DNA of 64,000 bases from Vandiemenella viatica (GCA_031002005.1 CM061921.1:174786935-174850934); one strand, 5' to 3'. Counted from the stretch's first letter, positions 1 to 12,299 are shown. Notes: generated by a model from the letters alone, not told the origin. A program made the numbers and translations.

Positions 1-850
1 TCATTTTATTATTCAGTTCCTCAAATGTGTTATTTAAAAATGATGATCCTTTTTGGAACCCAAATTGTGAATTAGTGAGGATGTTATATTGTGTAACATG
101 TTTTATTACTCTACATTACACGACTTTTTCAAAAATCTATGAGAATCCTCATGGTACCGTAATGAAATGGGACGATGTCGCTTCTCCTTTTTTAAACAAT
201 GGTTTTACAACTGCATATTTTAGTCTATTTGGAAACACACCTTGCATTAAAGATTCATTACAAATGTGGGCAAGTAAATAATACAATCTGCACATCTTTT
301 CAATAATTTACTTTAAATATTGTCATAGCTGGAAGAATTTTTTAGGTTTTAATAGTTTGAGTTTATTTCTGAGACTGTTACTGGTCGCAATTGCATCTCC
401 ATAGATTTATTCAGGAAAGCAGTCTAAAGAAGCTGTAGGGCACTATGTGGGGATTGCTTTCCTATGCCTAATTACTCTACAACTGAAGTAAAATGTGTGT
501 TAAATATTTCAAACTTTCCTTACTTCACTATGCACAGATCCATTTTGTACTATTTTTATGTCTTTAGAGTGATTTACACATTTTTCTGTTTCAGTTTTTA
601 TTATATTCCATATAGTTTTCATCTTATTGACTGAATTCTCTATTTTCTCTAATATATACCTGTTCTTGGCCTTTCTTATTGCATTTCTTAGTATTTTAGG
701 ATAAAGTTTATAATGAGCTTCTAGTGTATAGCTATCAGATTCTCTTACTTTTAAGTAAAAGTCCCTTTATGCTTTACTAGATACTCTAATACCCTCTGTT
801 ATACATCCCTTACCCAGTTCACTGTTTGGAGTGTTGACAACTTTCCTTCT
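1..850 (-). mobile_element. CR1-type LINE fragment, family A (truncated)
   Basis: The reverse complement of this stretch aligns over its whole length with the family A LINE at about 9940-10830. It holds the linker between endonuclease and reverse transcriptase and the start of the RT palm. Several stops and indels break the frame, so it is dead. It stops at about position 850, where it abuts Copia-derived sequence, and its 3' part lies beyond the window's left edge. The junction is probably the 5'-truncation point of an insertion into the Copia element, as is usual for target-primed LINEs. The alignment is seen directly; the insertion order is inference. Confidence 0.85.
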
Positions 851-889
851 ATCAGCCAGATATTTAGAAATGGTGGTCAAGTAAAGTTC

Positions 890-3104
890 AACAGTAATAA
901 TGAACAGTAGTACTGAAATATTTGAGACAGCCAGTTTAATCAACAATATGTACAGATTAAATGTATATAATCATCAAGCATGCATATCTGATGTTGATGA
1001 GCAAGACATTTCCCTAAGACACTAACAAATGGGTCCTTTGAACCTTAATGATCTGGAGAAAATGGAGAATACATAAGGTGTAAAACTGTCCAAGAAAGCA
1101 GACAAATTAGTTTGTAAAACTTGCTTAGAAGGAAAGCAAAACAGGTTACCTTAAAAATACAATGGTACTTGCTTGACCTAGTACATTCCGACATTTGAGG
1201 TCCAAAGTAAACAATGTCATTAGGAGGTGCTACATATTTCATGGCATTCACTGATGACTATTCAAGAAAGGTATTTGTTATTTTCTTCATAAAAAGTCAG
1301 AAGCTTTTTAAAAAATCAAACATTTTAAAATGCAACTTCAAAAACAATTAGAATGCAACATAAAATATTTATGCTCAGACAATGGCCTTGAATATGTTAC
1401 CAACAAATTTTCTGAGTTCTTACAAGGAGCTGAAATAATCCACCAAACAACTACACCATACACTCCAGAACAAAATGGTGTAGCTGATTGAATGAACTAA
1501 ACATTAGTGGAAAAAGCAAAATGTATGATAATCAATGCTAATCTTCCTAAGCTATACTGGGCCAAAGCTGTACATACTACTGATTACCCCATAAACAGAG
1601 CTCCAATTCGATCACTGACATTTCAAACACCAGAGGAAATGTGGTCAGGGAGAAAACCAGATGGGAGTAATTTAAGAATATTTGGTTGTTATGCAATGAT
1701 ACATCTCCCCAAAGAAAAAGGAAGGAAATGGGATCCTAAAGCACAGAAAGATAAATGTATTGGATACTGTGAGAATTCAAAAAGTTATAGATTTACAATA
1801 CCTCCTTCTCAGATAGTGATTAAAACCAGAGATGCAGTTTTTCTGAATCTACTGTCAAAAGAAATCATGTCCATGTTGATTTGACAGAACCTATGTGTGA
1901 TCCATTATTTGAATTAAATGACAATCGTACCCCAGAGAGCTCCAGTGACAAACCAGATTCCACAATTATTACTGCTGAATACTTCTCTGATACCGATGCT
2001 AACTCTAGCAATGAGTATAAACCAGAAGTGACTGATGAGACACCTTTACCCTCTAATATGACTCTGAGACCTAGAAATAAACTAGTGCTCTCTAAAGGAA
2101 AAGATACAGCTGACAAGGATAACCTGTGCTACAGTGTAGATGCAAAAATTCTACTCAACAAAATTAGAATGAAGCACTAACATCACCCGATTCAGGAAAG
2201 TGAAAGATGTCTATAAACAAAGAATTAAAATCTCATCATCAAAATGGAACATGGACATTGGTAGTAAAGCCTCAGGATGCAAAAGTAATAGAATTTAAAA
2301 GAGTGTTCCGCATTAAGGATGAACCATCTGGTCCACGTTACAAATCCAGACTATGTGCAAAGGGATATGCTCAAATTGAAGGAATTGATTATTTTGAGAA
2401 TTTCTCACCAAAAGTGGGGTATGACTCTATTCCACTGTTACTGTCAATTGCAGCTCGACTTTAGAGATCCTGCAATTTGATGTAACTACAGCTTTCCTGT
2501 ATGGTGAATTGAAAGAGAATATACTTATGACACCACTGACAGCAAACCTAATATGGTATGTAAACTCACTCATCAAATCTTTATATGGCTTAAAACAAGC
2601 CCATAGATGCTAGAATACGAAATTCAGTTTAAATCACAAAATCAAATTTATTTAAACAGGCAAATAGAGAGATTTTAAGTATAGACACACTGAGATGATT
2701 GATGCAAATCCTAACAGTATTCCTACTGATCCACATGTGAGACTTTCAAAGGCTAATGGAGTACAAGAGAAAAATCACCCCTACTGAGAAGCAGTGGGAT
2801 CACTTATTCATGCAGCAATAGTAAGCAGAACAGATATTATGTTTGCTGCAAGTCAGGTGAGCTGATTTCTTATGACGACTCTCACTGGAATGCTGTCAAG
2901 AAAATCTTAAAATACTTGAAAGAAACAAAGAATTATGTATTGTGCTACATATCTAACACAGACACTAATGACTAATTTAGATACAATGATGCTGACTTTG
3001 CCAGTGATATTCTTAAAAATTTACTTGATCAACAGTGATATAAGTGACTATATGCCTAAACTCTGGTTTATGATTGTTTGAAGAAGGCTGTAATTCAGTA
3101 GGAG
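890..3104 (+). pseudogene. Ty1/Copia retrotransposon pol remnant
   Basis: A decayed Copia polyprotein on the plus strand, scattered over all three frames. In order: a GAG-pre-integrase stretch (about 1030-1150, residues like KLVCKTCLEGKQ), the integrase core with LCSDNGLEYV (about 1370-1400) and the downstream TPYTPEQNGVA block, then the open piece 1507-1884. RT follows at 2207-2464 (ETD-like start, SRLCAKGYAQIEGIDYFENF), then DVTTAFLYGELKE and SLYGLKQA, and an RNase H region around 2790-2950. Many stops and frameshifts make it non-functional. The 5' LTR, gag and protease are missing; the left side is replaced by a CR1 fragment. Domain order integrase before RT is what assigns it to Copia rather than gypsy. 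Confidence 0.88.
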
Positions 3105-3336
3105 TGTTAAAGTATCGTTTATTTGTATTAACTGAATTAGAATTACCACCTTCAATACTTCGTAAAATCATTGTTGTAGCATAGTTTGTACTCTGTCATC
3201 AACGTATAAACTGTGTTTGTTATTATAATGTGCAAACTGCTCTCTGCTACATTTCATTCTAAGGTTTCATGTATTTTTAATACAAAATAAATACCTCATG
3301 TTAAATATGTGTTTACAGCATATTTAAAACCCAACA
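3105..3336 (+). repeat. Copia 3' LTR (232 bp)
   Basis: Directly after the RNase H remnant a block begins with TGTTAAAGT and ends AACCCAACA, giving the TGTT...AACA ends usual for Copia LTRs. It follows a short purine-rich stretch (GTAGGAG) that could be the polypurine tract, and contains AATAAA at about 3286. Length fits a short insect Copia LTR. No partner 5' LTR exists in the window, so the boundaries rest on the terminal motifs and position only. Confidence 0.65.
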
Positions 3337-3356
3337 GTTTTAAACCAAAATAATAA

Positions 3357-3358
<2 letters not shown>

Positions 3359-3422
<64 letters not shown>
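3359..3422. repeat. (TG)n microsatellite
   Basis: About 32 uninterrupted TG dinucleotides, followed at once by a run of about ten C. It lies 22 bp beyond the Copia LTR end. An open frame across it is only the repeat read as alternating Cys and Val. Confidence 0.98.
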
Positions 3423-3424
<2 letters not shown>

Positions 3425-3434
3425 CCCCCCCCCC

Positions 3435-4018
3435 TTTCCTGCTTTCATCTGTGATAAGTGACTGGTTATTTTCCCTATCCCTCATTACTTTTATTTCAAT
3501 GTATGGTTTTCTTGAATATCGTGTTTCATCAGCTTCATTGAAATTTTTCTAATTTCCATGATTACGAGACTTACTTCATTTAATAATCTAAAACTGACCA
3601 GTTGAGAAGTTATTTAATCAAAAGGTTTGTCTGCTTTTTGGCAAAGAGCGAAGATCTTCTCATTTTCAGATTTTGATTACTGCTTTCAGATAATCAATAT
3701 TTCGGGAGGGGGAAGAGAGGTGCAAATATAAATTGTAGCTACCATTTAGCTATGGATGAATATATTTTGTCAGTGCCAAAGTAACTCAGCTGTTTGGGGA
3801 GACAACAGGTGTTGTACAGACATCACATCTGCCCAGCTGGGGCAGTTGTTGAGCCAAGCTCACTGAGGGAGAAGGTATACTTAATAGCTAGTGTAAGTGA
3901 GGGCAGTTTATGTGGAGAGCTGACTTGGTTGTATGCATGAAAGTTTTTTTTAAATATATATATATATATAAATTGGTAACTGTTGACCAAAGCAGTCAGT
4001 AAATCTGATAGTTATCAA
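3435..4018. other. Unassigned AT-rich sequence
   Basis: No coding or element signature seen. It includes a short TA-repeat at about 3955-3970, just before the Tigger element. Confidence 0.5.
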
Positions 4019-4020
4019 TA

Positions 4021-6121
4021 CAGTCAAACCTGGCTGAGTGAGAATCAGATAAGCAAGAAAACTCTACAAGTGAGAATAATTGTCAGGTCCTGTCATTTTA
4101 ACCTCTAAAAACATCTGAAAGTGAGAAACAGAAACCTCTATAAAAGAGGTTCGTTTTTCCCTCACGGACCTCTATAAATGAGACTTACTTGTCTTTACCT
4201 CTATAAGTGACAGTCGAGTGTATTTAACAATTGTTATTTATGATCCATTCTTAAACTTCATGGAACTAACTTACATGGTTGTATTCTGTTCGAATCGCCA
4301 ATTGTTACTTTAGTTGATAACTATCGAATGCGAAGCAAGGTTTGACACATACTCAAAACATCAAAAGAAAAAAATCAAAGTGTTGTCGTTAAGTGATAAA
4401 ATAGTGACTGCGTTCGAGAGCGGGAAATAGCGAAATGAAATACAGAGCGAGTTTGGTGTACCATAATTGACCTTTTATCAAATCAAAAGATTCTATAAAG
4501 TCTCAGTGCTCTGAGGGACATGGAAATATTAAGAGGAGTCGTCTTTCTGAATTTCCCAACATTGAAAAGTGCCTGTTAGAATGGATAAAACAAACCCTCG
4601 ATAAGAACATTCCCATTGATGGATCTTTGTTGAAAGAAAAATCTAAAGAATTTGCTGCAAAACTGGAAATTCAGAATTTTTCAGCTAGTAATGGCTGGCT
4701 AGAGGGTTTCAAAAAGCATCGTGATATTGCTTTCAAAAAAGCAGCCAGGAAAGTAAATCTGTGCACCAAGGTGTGTGTAACCAATGGAATGAAGATCTGC
4801 CAAGTATTTTACAAGGGTATGATCCAAACGATATTTACAATGCAGATGAAACTGCTTTGTTCTTCAAATGCCTTCCAGATAAAACATTTACATTTAAAGG
4901 CGAAAAATGCCATGGAGGAAAACAAAGCAAGGAACGCCTTACTATTCTCCAATGTGTAAACATGACTGGTGTGGACAACCTTCCCCTTTTCATAATAGGG
5001 AAATCAAAGTGACCTAGATGTTTCAAAGGTGTCAAGACTCTACCTGTTGATTATGCCAGTAATACAAAGGCTTGGATGACAAAGATATTATTCAGAAATT
5101 GGTTGAAAAAAGTTGACAAGGAATGAAGATAAAACGAAAAAAATTGTGGTTTTCATTGACAACTATGCTGCCCACCCGAACTTCCCAACACTTGCAAACA
5201 TAAGAGTCATGTTCTTGCCGGCCTATACCACCTGTAAACTTCAACCATTAGATCATGGTATCATACACTCATTCAAACGCTTTTATCACAGAGCAGTCAT
5301 TAAATATACTCTTATGTTCCTGGAAAGAAACAATAGCCCTGAGATTAACATACTTCTAGCCATGAAATTTGCAAGGAGGGCATGGTACACTTGTAAGTGA
5401 CGTTGCTATCAAAAATGGGTTCAAGAAAGCTGGGTTTTGGGTCAGTACAGATAAACATGAATTATTGCCAGAGGAAAATGAGGTTGAAGTTAGACCTACC
5501 AATGAGGAATGGACCAAGCTTGTGTTTCGCAAAACCAGTATGTTAACGCCAATCTTCGAGTACTTCATTCAGATTGACGATGACGTGGCTACCACCGGAG
5601 AACACACCGACGACGATATCATTAAGAATTGTGTGAGTACGTGTACTGATGGAAATGACAGTGAACATGATGCTGACCGATCGCAGATTTTGGAAACAGA
5701 GGTAAATAACATACCAAAGAAGCAAGAAGGTTTGAATGCACTGCAGACACTCCACCATTTTTTTGAATACTCGGCAGTGGTTGAGAAAACAATATTTGAT
5801 AAGACTTATGAACTGGAAAAACATGTACAAAATGCAGAAACAGAAATGCAGAAGAAATTAACGAGTTTCTTTAAGTAAATCTAAGTGTAAGGTTTGTTTG
5901 TTTTCTTTTTGTAAGCATATATGTAAAATTCTAATGAATACCAATAGAATACACACATATTTATCACTACATATTTGCTGTATTCTTTAAACCTCTATAA
6001 GTGAGAAAAGCCACTCCTGTACCTGTATAAGCGAAAAACCTTGGTTAGTGAAAAACCTCCATAAGTGAAAAAAAAAAAAAAAATGCGGTCCCTTTAACTC
6101 TTGCTTACCCAGGTTTGACTG
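4021..6121 (+). mobile_element. Tigger/pogo-type DNA transposon, full length
   Basis: The element starts CAGTCAAACCTGG (4021-4033) and ends with its exact reverse complement (6109-6121). It is flanked by TA on both sides (4019-4020 and 6122-6123), the target duplication of the Tc1/mariner/pogo superfamily. The terminal inverted repeats extend imperfectly to about 22 bp. Both ends carry several copies of a motif close to CCTCTATAAGTGAGA (left about 4132, 4168, 4198; right about 5993, 6020, 6056). The interior encodes a broken CENP-B-like transposase. Total length 2,101 bp, typical for an autonomous Tigger. Confidence 0.93.
4372..5878 (+). pseudogene. Tigger/pogo transposase (CENP-B/DDE_1 family), frameshifted
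   Basis: A transposase for cut-and-paste movement, recognisable across the three forward frames. N-terminal psq-type helix-turn-helix: SLSDKIVTAFESGK then a stop, QSEFGVP then a stop (4390-4500). CENP-B DNA-binding domain: LSEFPNIEKCLLEWIK and FSASNGWLEGFKK (4540-4720). DDE_1 catalytic domain: IYNADETALFF (first Asp, about 4840), VVFIDNYAAHP (second Asp, about 5155), then FLPAYTTCKLQPLDHGII (third Asp, about 5245). The C-terminal region is open from 5369 to 5878. At least two in-frame stops and three frameshifts (near 4740, 5010-5110 and 5390) break it, so no active protein is expected. The three catalytic Asp codons are still present. Most of the length is preserved, so decay is moderate. 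Confidence 0.92.
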
Positions 6122-6123
6122 TA

Positions 6124-6452
6124 GCTGCCATAAACCAGTGGTTTAAGAGTAAAGTTAACAGAAAGCACTAAGTAGTCAGACACCAACATGTACCAAGACT
6201 GGTAAATGGATCAGGACCTGGACCAAGAGTGATCTGACAAAGTTTAAAAGTAAATACAAAACTTGTTACTGGCAATTTTGAGATGCTAAAGCAATATGAG
6301 TGATATCTGAGAACACATACTTACATTCTGTCAACAATTTACACAACACACTCTTAACATTTTTTCCTTTAAATTTTTGCTACACCAAAAATAAAGAGGT
6401 AATTATATTTCAAGGTATCAACTAAAAATGCACAGCAAACCACAATTAATCA
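6124..6452. other. Unassigned sequence between two DNA transposons
   Basis: AT-rich; no gene or repeat structure recognised. Confidence 0.4.
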
Positions 6453-6460
6453 CTCTGAGC

Positions 6461-7759
6461 TAGGAATATTCATTAAACATCAGTTTAATTCAATGTTTTG
6501 ACAAAGAATTTTTCTATTCGATGCATTGATTTCTTTTAATAAAAACATCGAATCAATAAAAAATTAACTCTGGCTAATTATGACAAAAATAATAGAAATA
6601 AATGTTAAGATTACTAAATTTATTCAAGATTAAATTAAATTATTTCAGCTTAAAGTATCTGCCATTAACAATTGGTGACACCTGTGAGCAGTTAGCGGGA
6701 CACAACAACGGTGAAAATGAATTTTTCTTGCGGTTGGCTAACCTGTCTATATGAGTGAATGAATAAAATCAGTTTCTTAGGTTCACTCCTACTGTCTGCC
6801 GGTGTTAGCTGTGAATCTAAATAAGATATTATTACTCTAAAACAATTACTCGATATTTAGATATTAACCGGGTTCGGGCAACATCTGATCGACTATTGTT
6901 GGGACTTCTGTTGCATCCGAACGTTTATTTTCGAAGGCTGCTCAAATATGCAGTCAGCAAAGGAACAGAATGAACGGAAAACAATTGAGTAAACTTTTGT
7001 TTCTGCAAAGTTTGTCCAACACCATTGTTAAGTGGTTAAAGGTGTAAAATTGATATTTTACGCAGATTTAGACTTAGTATGTAATGCCTGGTTTTTTATG
7101 GTGATGTTCTGATATCGTAATAAAATATTTCTGTTAATCTGTAGTTTCTGTTTCACTCATGAAGGTATACCTCACTCGTACAACACTACTTAACCAACAC
7201 ACAAGATCATAACATTAATTTTTTAATGTTGGGTGAAATCCCCATCTGTGCATCCGGGGTTGGGTTTTCCGTAGCTTCCCCAAACCATTCCAGTTGAAGG
7301 CTTCATAAGGCCGAATTCCTTCCTGTTCCTTGCCCCCAGTCATTTACCACCTCTAATGACCTCGATGTCGATGAGGTGTAAAGCCATAAACAAAATAAGC
7401 ATAACACATCATTATAGCTGCAGCACTAAACTGCTAGTATTAGTGTTACTCTGTGTTCTTTCGGACCAAACGAAAGACAACGAACTATCTGCATTCAACT
7501 GGGAATGTTGAATATCAAACCAATGTCAAATTGTCTCTCAGTGATTTCAAAGGAACAGGTAAGAGAGAAATGAAATGACAATCGCCGACAAATATTGTTG
7601 TTTTGTATTTGTTGACCTAAAAAACAAAAAAACATAAAAGTATACGATGTTGAAAAATCATCGACGTTTTTAAGCGATGCATCGATAAACATCGATGTAG
7701 GGTTCCAATGTTTTACATCAAATAAAAACATGAATGTACTTTCTAAGTAAACACCCCTA
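6461..7759. mobile_element. Non-autonomous hAT-like transposon
   Basis: Ends read TAGGAATATTCATT on the left (6461) and TAGGGGTGTTTACT on the reverse complement of the right (ending 7759), about 10 of 14 matching. They are bordered by 8-bp direct repeats CTCTGAGC (6453-6460) and CTCTGAAC (7760-7767), one mismatch, the hAT target size. Both sub-ends are rich in related motifs (GATGCATTGAT and GCGATGCATCGAT). No transposase is visible inside. A SINE fragment sits inside at 7231-7398. The imperfect ends make this a probable rather than certain call. Confidence 0.62.
7231..7398 (+). mobile_element. SINE family 1, 5'-truncated copy
   Basis: Matches the body of the SINE copies at 47426 and 48989 (GGGTTTTCC, GGCCGAATTCCTTCC, CCTTGCCCCC, GACCTCGATGT). 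The tRNA-like head with boxes A and B is mostly missing. It lies inside the hAT-like element 6461-7759, so it inserted after that element. Confidence 0.8.
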
Positions 7760-7909
7760 CTCTGAACCCTGTTCCAAAATATATATATATAATAAAAAAA
7801 AGACTATGAAGTAAACATCAGGTTAGTGGTGGAAAAATAATAATAATTACTGGGTATTATTTTAAGTTGAGACCATATGGTTGCCTTGTGCCTGGTTTTT
7901 AGTGGTAGG

Positions 7910-8580
7910 CAAGTTCCTACCAACTGAGTTCAGAGGAGCTACTGCTATTATAGAGGACTCTGATAGCACAGACCATGAAACAAGAGTTGAAATTATTTGT
8001 GTCATGGATGATGGCATGGTAAGCTACTGGTCGTTTTAGGTTCCATGTGAATACAGTCTGTCGTTTGCCATTTGTTCTTACGAAAAGTGGATTTGCAGTC
8101 AATCATATATATGAAACCAGACAGTGGTTGCATGTTAACTGGTAAATTACAGGGGAAGTTTTGCAGGTGGCACGTCCTATGATCAGACAGCTTTCCCCAG
8201 TGAAAGTGGTGGTGGGATGGTGTATGTTGCACATCTTGCAGCAGGGTCTATTGCATGGGAAAGAGCCTTGGGGCTGACTGTTGGGATGAGGAAAACTATG
8301 TTTGAAGACTAGGAGTTCACTGGGGTATGGAGGCCCGCTGAAAGAAGTTCTGGGAGGGGCAGGGAGGATTTTTGGAAGAATGGGTCTCATTTCTGGGCAG
8401 GTTTGGAGGAAATCGTAACCCTGCCGGAGGATTCTGTTAGTGGATTTGAAGCCTGGGTAGAATTGTGTGACTGGGACTGGAACTGGATTGTGGTCTATTT
8501 TTGTGGGTTTGGGATAATTGATGGGCCCAGTAGGATGTAATGTCCAATGTCCCCATGAAAGCTGTGCATATATCTTCAAT
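7910..8580 (-). pseudogene. Penelope-like element C-terminal remnant
   Basis: Minus-strand open stretch 8579-8103 carries the region that links RT to the GIY-YIG nuclease in Penelope elements: LLVFKHSF, then PCNRPCCKMCNI, TTTFTGESCLIIG, TCKTSPVIYQLTCNHC and VSYI, where the nuclease's Y-IG motif would begin. The reading continues in other frames to about 7920 with a decayed nuclease tail. Upstream RT is missing. The Cys pattern before the nuclease (CxxxCxxC, then C...C) is what I used to recognise it. Dead relic. Confidence 0.75.
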
Positions 8581-8589
8581 CTGGTAACT

Positions 8590-9375
8590 ACCTGTACTTG
8601 GAAAATGCAAAATTATTTCTGCGTTATGCAGTTACAAAATCCTTAAACGATATGATAACCGCATTGAAACTATAATTTTTTGCCAGTTGAAAAAATTGTT
8701 AAATGGAAAAAAAGTTGAATATTTTACTTATTCAGATGTGTAACAACATGGACCCAGTTTACACTGCTTGAAAGGAAATAAATACAGGGGATTAGGTCCT
8801 TAAGTGAACATATGAATGGGGCAGATACACTATTTCATTTTTTTTAGTTGTGTCCTATTGATTGATCACCATTACTTCTTTTTTTTACAGTGCTAGAACA
8901 GCTCGAAATAAGTACCTCTGCCAGTTTTCCAACTGCCACTTGCTGACAGACATCAATCACCAGTTTCAGGAAGGAATTCTGATGGATCTGTTAACTTAAA
9001 ATCTGTCACCATGAAACATAAACTGTAGCCCACGTTCTCAATTTATTATTAAAGCTCAAAAAGCTCAAGGAGACTAGCTTGCCATTTGGGTAAAAGCATC
9101 AGTCTGTGGGGGGAATGAAGGACTGCATTCTTACCACTATCAATCCATCCAAGCTCTTTTGTGGATTGATACACTGTTGACACAAAAATTTATAGATTTG
9201 ATGATAGATCATGTAAAGCATAAAGTTCATTTCTTGAAGCACAGCGACCAGACAAGTCAACTTACAAAATACGATGTACTTAACTTTCAAAAATTTGCAC
9301 CAAACTTGTCCTGGTGCATCTCAACACCACTTCAACAAAAAGGTTTAGGCTAATGTAGCTAAAAAAACATTATTA
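8590..9375. other. Unassigned AT-rich sequence
   Basis: No element ends or conserved coding pattern recognised between the Penelope relic and the CR1 copy. Confidence 0.4.
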
Positions 9376-9381
9376 AGGCAT

Positions 9382-12163
9382 CTGTAAGGAAGAGCTGATA
9401 GTGATAGCAATTTACAGGGCCCCCTCAGGTAATTTCAGACTGTTTTTATCTCATTTAGAGTCTTTGCTACTAAGTTTTACAAATAGCAAACAAATAGTAT
9501 TATGTGGAGATTTCAATGTTGACTTTCTGAATCACAGCAATGATAGATTAGATATGGAAGCCTTGATGTTGTCTTTTAACTTAACAGCACTTGTAAACTT
9601 TCCTACGAGAATACAAAATAATAGCAGGACTGCAATTGATAATTTTTTTATGGATATTTCTCAGTGCAGTAATTACAGCATACATCCAGTAATAAATGGT
9701 ATCTCAGATCATGATGCCCAGCTATTATGTATCGAGTCCAGGAACACTGTTAAACAGATAAAGAAAAGCTGGGTTTATAGAAGAAATATTAGTGAAAATA
9801 ATATAAAACACTTCATAGATACCTTAAACAATGAAAACTGGTTAGAAGTATATAATGCGCAGGGTGTTAATGCTAAATTTGATTCCTTTCTGAATATATT
9901 TCTAACACTTTTTGAAGGTAGTTTCAAAAAAAGGAAAATTCTCAACACTCCAAACAATGAACTGGGCATGGGATGGATAAAAAAGGGTATTAGAATCTCT
10001 AGTAAAACAAAGAGGGACCTTTATTTAAAAATGAGAGAATCGGATAACTATGCACTGAAAGTTCACTATAAACTTTATTCTAAAATACTAAGAAATGTAA
10101 TAAGGAAGGCCAAGAACAGGTACATATCGGCGAAAATAGAAAATTCAGACAATAAAATGAGAACAATATGGAATATAATAAAGACTGAAACAGGAAAAAC
10201 TGTAAATCACTCTAAGGACATAAAAATAGAACAAAATGGATATGTGTATAGTGAAGTAGGGGAAGTTTGTGAAATATTTAACAAACATTTTACGTCAGTA
10301 GTAGATAAATTAGGCATAGAAAAGCAATCCCCACATAGTGCTCTAAGGCTTCTTGAGACTGCTTTCCCAAATAGCTTTGTGGAGATGAAATTGCCACCAG
10401 TAACAGTCTCAGAAATAAATAAACTCATTAAACAATTAAAACCTAAAAATTCTTCCAGCTATGACAATATTTCAAGTAAATTACTGAAAAGATGTTCAGA
10501 CTGTATCAGTCATGTACTTGCTCACATTTGTAATGAATCCTTAATACAAGGTGTTTTTCCCGATAGACTAAAATATGCTGTTGTAAAACCATTATTTAAA
10601 AAAGGAGAAGTAACATGTGTAGACAACTATCGTCCCATTTCATTACTTTCAACATTCTCAAAGGTTTTTGAAAAAGTCATGTATAGAAGAGTAATAAAAC
10701 ATGTTACACACTATAATATCCTAACTAATTCACAATTTGGGTTCAAAAAAGGATCATCCATAGAAATGGCTATATATTCATTTTTAAATAACACATTTGA
10801 GGAACTGAATAATAAAATGAATCCTGTAGGAATATTTTGTGATCTTGCAAAAGCATTTGACTGTGTAAATCATGAATTACTTTTGAAAAAAAATGGAATA
10901 CTATGGTATTTTTTGGGACCGCAGGTAAATGGTTTAAATCATACATTGAAAGCCGAATGCAAAAAGTTTCAATTTTTGATTCTAAAATAAGTAAAGATGC
11001 TTCATCAGACTGGGAGAAAATAAAACATGGAATTCCACAAGGCTCTGTCTTAGGTCCCCTCCTCTTTCTGTTATACATCAATGACCTTCCTGGAAATTTA
11101 TCCGACAAAGTTAAGAGTGTTTTATTTGCAGATGACACTAACCTTACTGTGCGTAAAACACCAAACAGTACTATAGAATTTAATGTAAATGAAGTACTTA
11201 GAGTAGTAGCAAATTGGTTTAAGGCAAATTCATTAAAATTAAATTTTGAAAAAACACATTATATTAGGTTTAAAACAAAAAACTATGCACAGCCAGATAT
11301 ATGTATAAACTATAAAAACAACACAATCTTAGAAACAGAGAGTATAAAATTTCTTGGTATTAAAATAGATCAGAAACTCTGTTGGCATGATCATATCACT
11401 ACACTACTGGCAAAGTTAAGTAGTGCCACCTTTGCAATACGAACACTTTCTCTAACAGCAGATCTAGAATTAATGAAACAGGTGTACTACTCATATTTTC
11501 ATTCAGTAATGTCATATGGCATAATTTTTTGGGGAAACTCTTCACAAAGTAAAAAAGTTTTCATAGCACAGAAAAGAGCTATTAGGTTTCTGTGTAGGGT
11601 AAAACCAAGAACTTCTTGCAGACAACTCTTTAAGAAACTGAATATTCTTACAATGTATTCTCAGTATATATATTCTCTCATGAGCTTTGTCATAGAAAAT
11701 TTTAACCTGTTTACACCTAATTCACAGGTACACAGTTTCAATACAAGAAACAGAAATAACTTGCATAAAACACAAACATCTCTGTCATTAGTACAAAGAG
11801 GAGTTAATTATTCTGGGATACATCTGTTTAATAAACTACCTAATCGTATAAAACAGCTTTCAGATAATAAAGATGTATTCAAACAAAAACTTAGAGATTA
11901 TCTTATTGGCAACTCCTTCTACTCCATTCAAGAATTTGAAGAAAATAATTAATTGTACTCATTATGACGTTTGCAAAACTCAGTTGCAAAAATGTATGTT
12001 TATTATTATTTCTTGTATTTGTAAAATATGTATATATTTACTATGATATGACTCATATTATGTGTATATGTATCAACAATGACATGTTTCACATCCCAGA
12101 GGTATTTCCTCAACAGGGATCCATGGAACAAGATTGATAAATAAATAAATAAATAAATAAATA
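9382..12163 (+). mobile_element. CR1-type LINE, family A copy 1 (5' truncated)
   Basis: Begins in the middle of the endonuclease: similarity to the longer copy at 22200-26218 starts at GTAAGGAAGAGCT (9382). It ends with a 3' untranslated region and a TAAA-type tail (12136-12163), the short tandem-repeat tail typical of CR1-like LINEs. ORF1 and the first third of the endonuclease are missing. It is the best preserved of the three family A copies here. Confidence 0.92.
9383..11952 (+). pseudogene. CR1-type LINE ORF2: endonuclease and reverse transcriptase, one frameshift
   Basis: ORF2 protein that nicks DNA and primes reverse transcription at the target. The endonuclease half shows AIYRAPSGN, VLCGDFNVDF (catalytic Asp) and NGISDHDAQL (catalytic Asp-His). 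RT motifs follow: VKPLFKKGE, NYRPISLLS, FGFKKGSS, FCDLAKAFDCVNH (motif A Asp), GIPQGSVLGPLLFLLYIND and LFADDTNL (catalytic Asp pair). The C-terminal region ends with FNKLPNRIKQL. The open frame 9401-10990 shifts to the frame open over 10903-11952 near an eight-A run at about 10887, which suggests a one-base insertion or a sequencing error. Apart from that and the missing 5' part the frame is intact, implying a fairly recent insertion. CR1 clade assignment comes from the esterase ORF1 in the sister copy. Confidence 0.9.
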
Positions 12164-12299
12164 CAGAAATGCAACAAGGCCAGTTTATTTACAGTTATTG
12201 AAAAATACCCTCTTTGATCAGCTTGAAGAATCCAGAATTGAAATATTTTATAAACATGACAGTGGTCTGATACATGTTAGCATAACTACACCAGAATTT

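Noticed and set aside
3361..3552. Open frame of 63 codons over the TG repeat
   Set aside because: Alternating Cys-Val from a microsatellite, not a gene.
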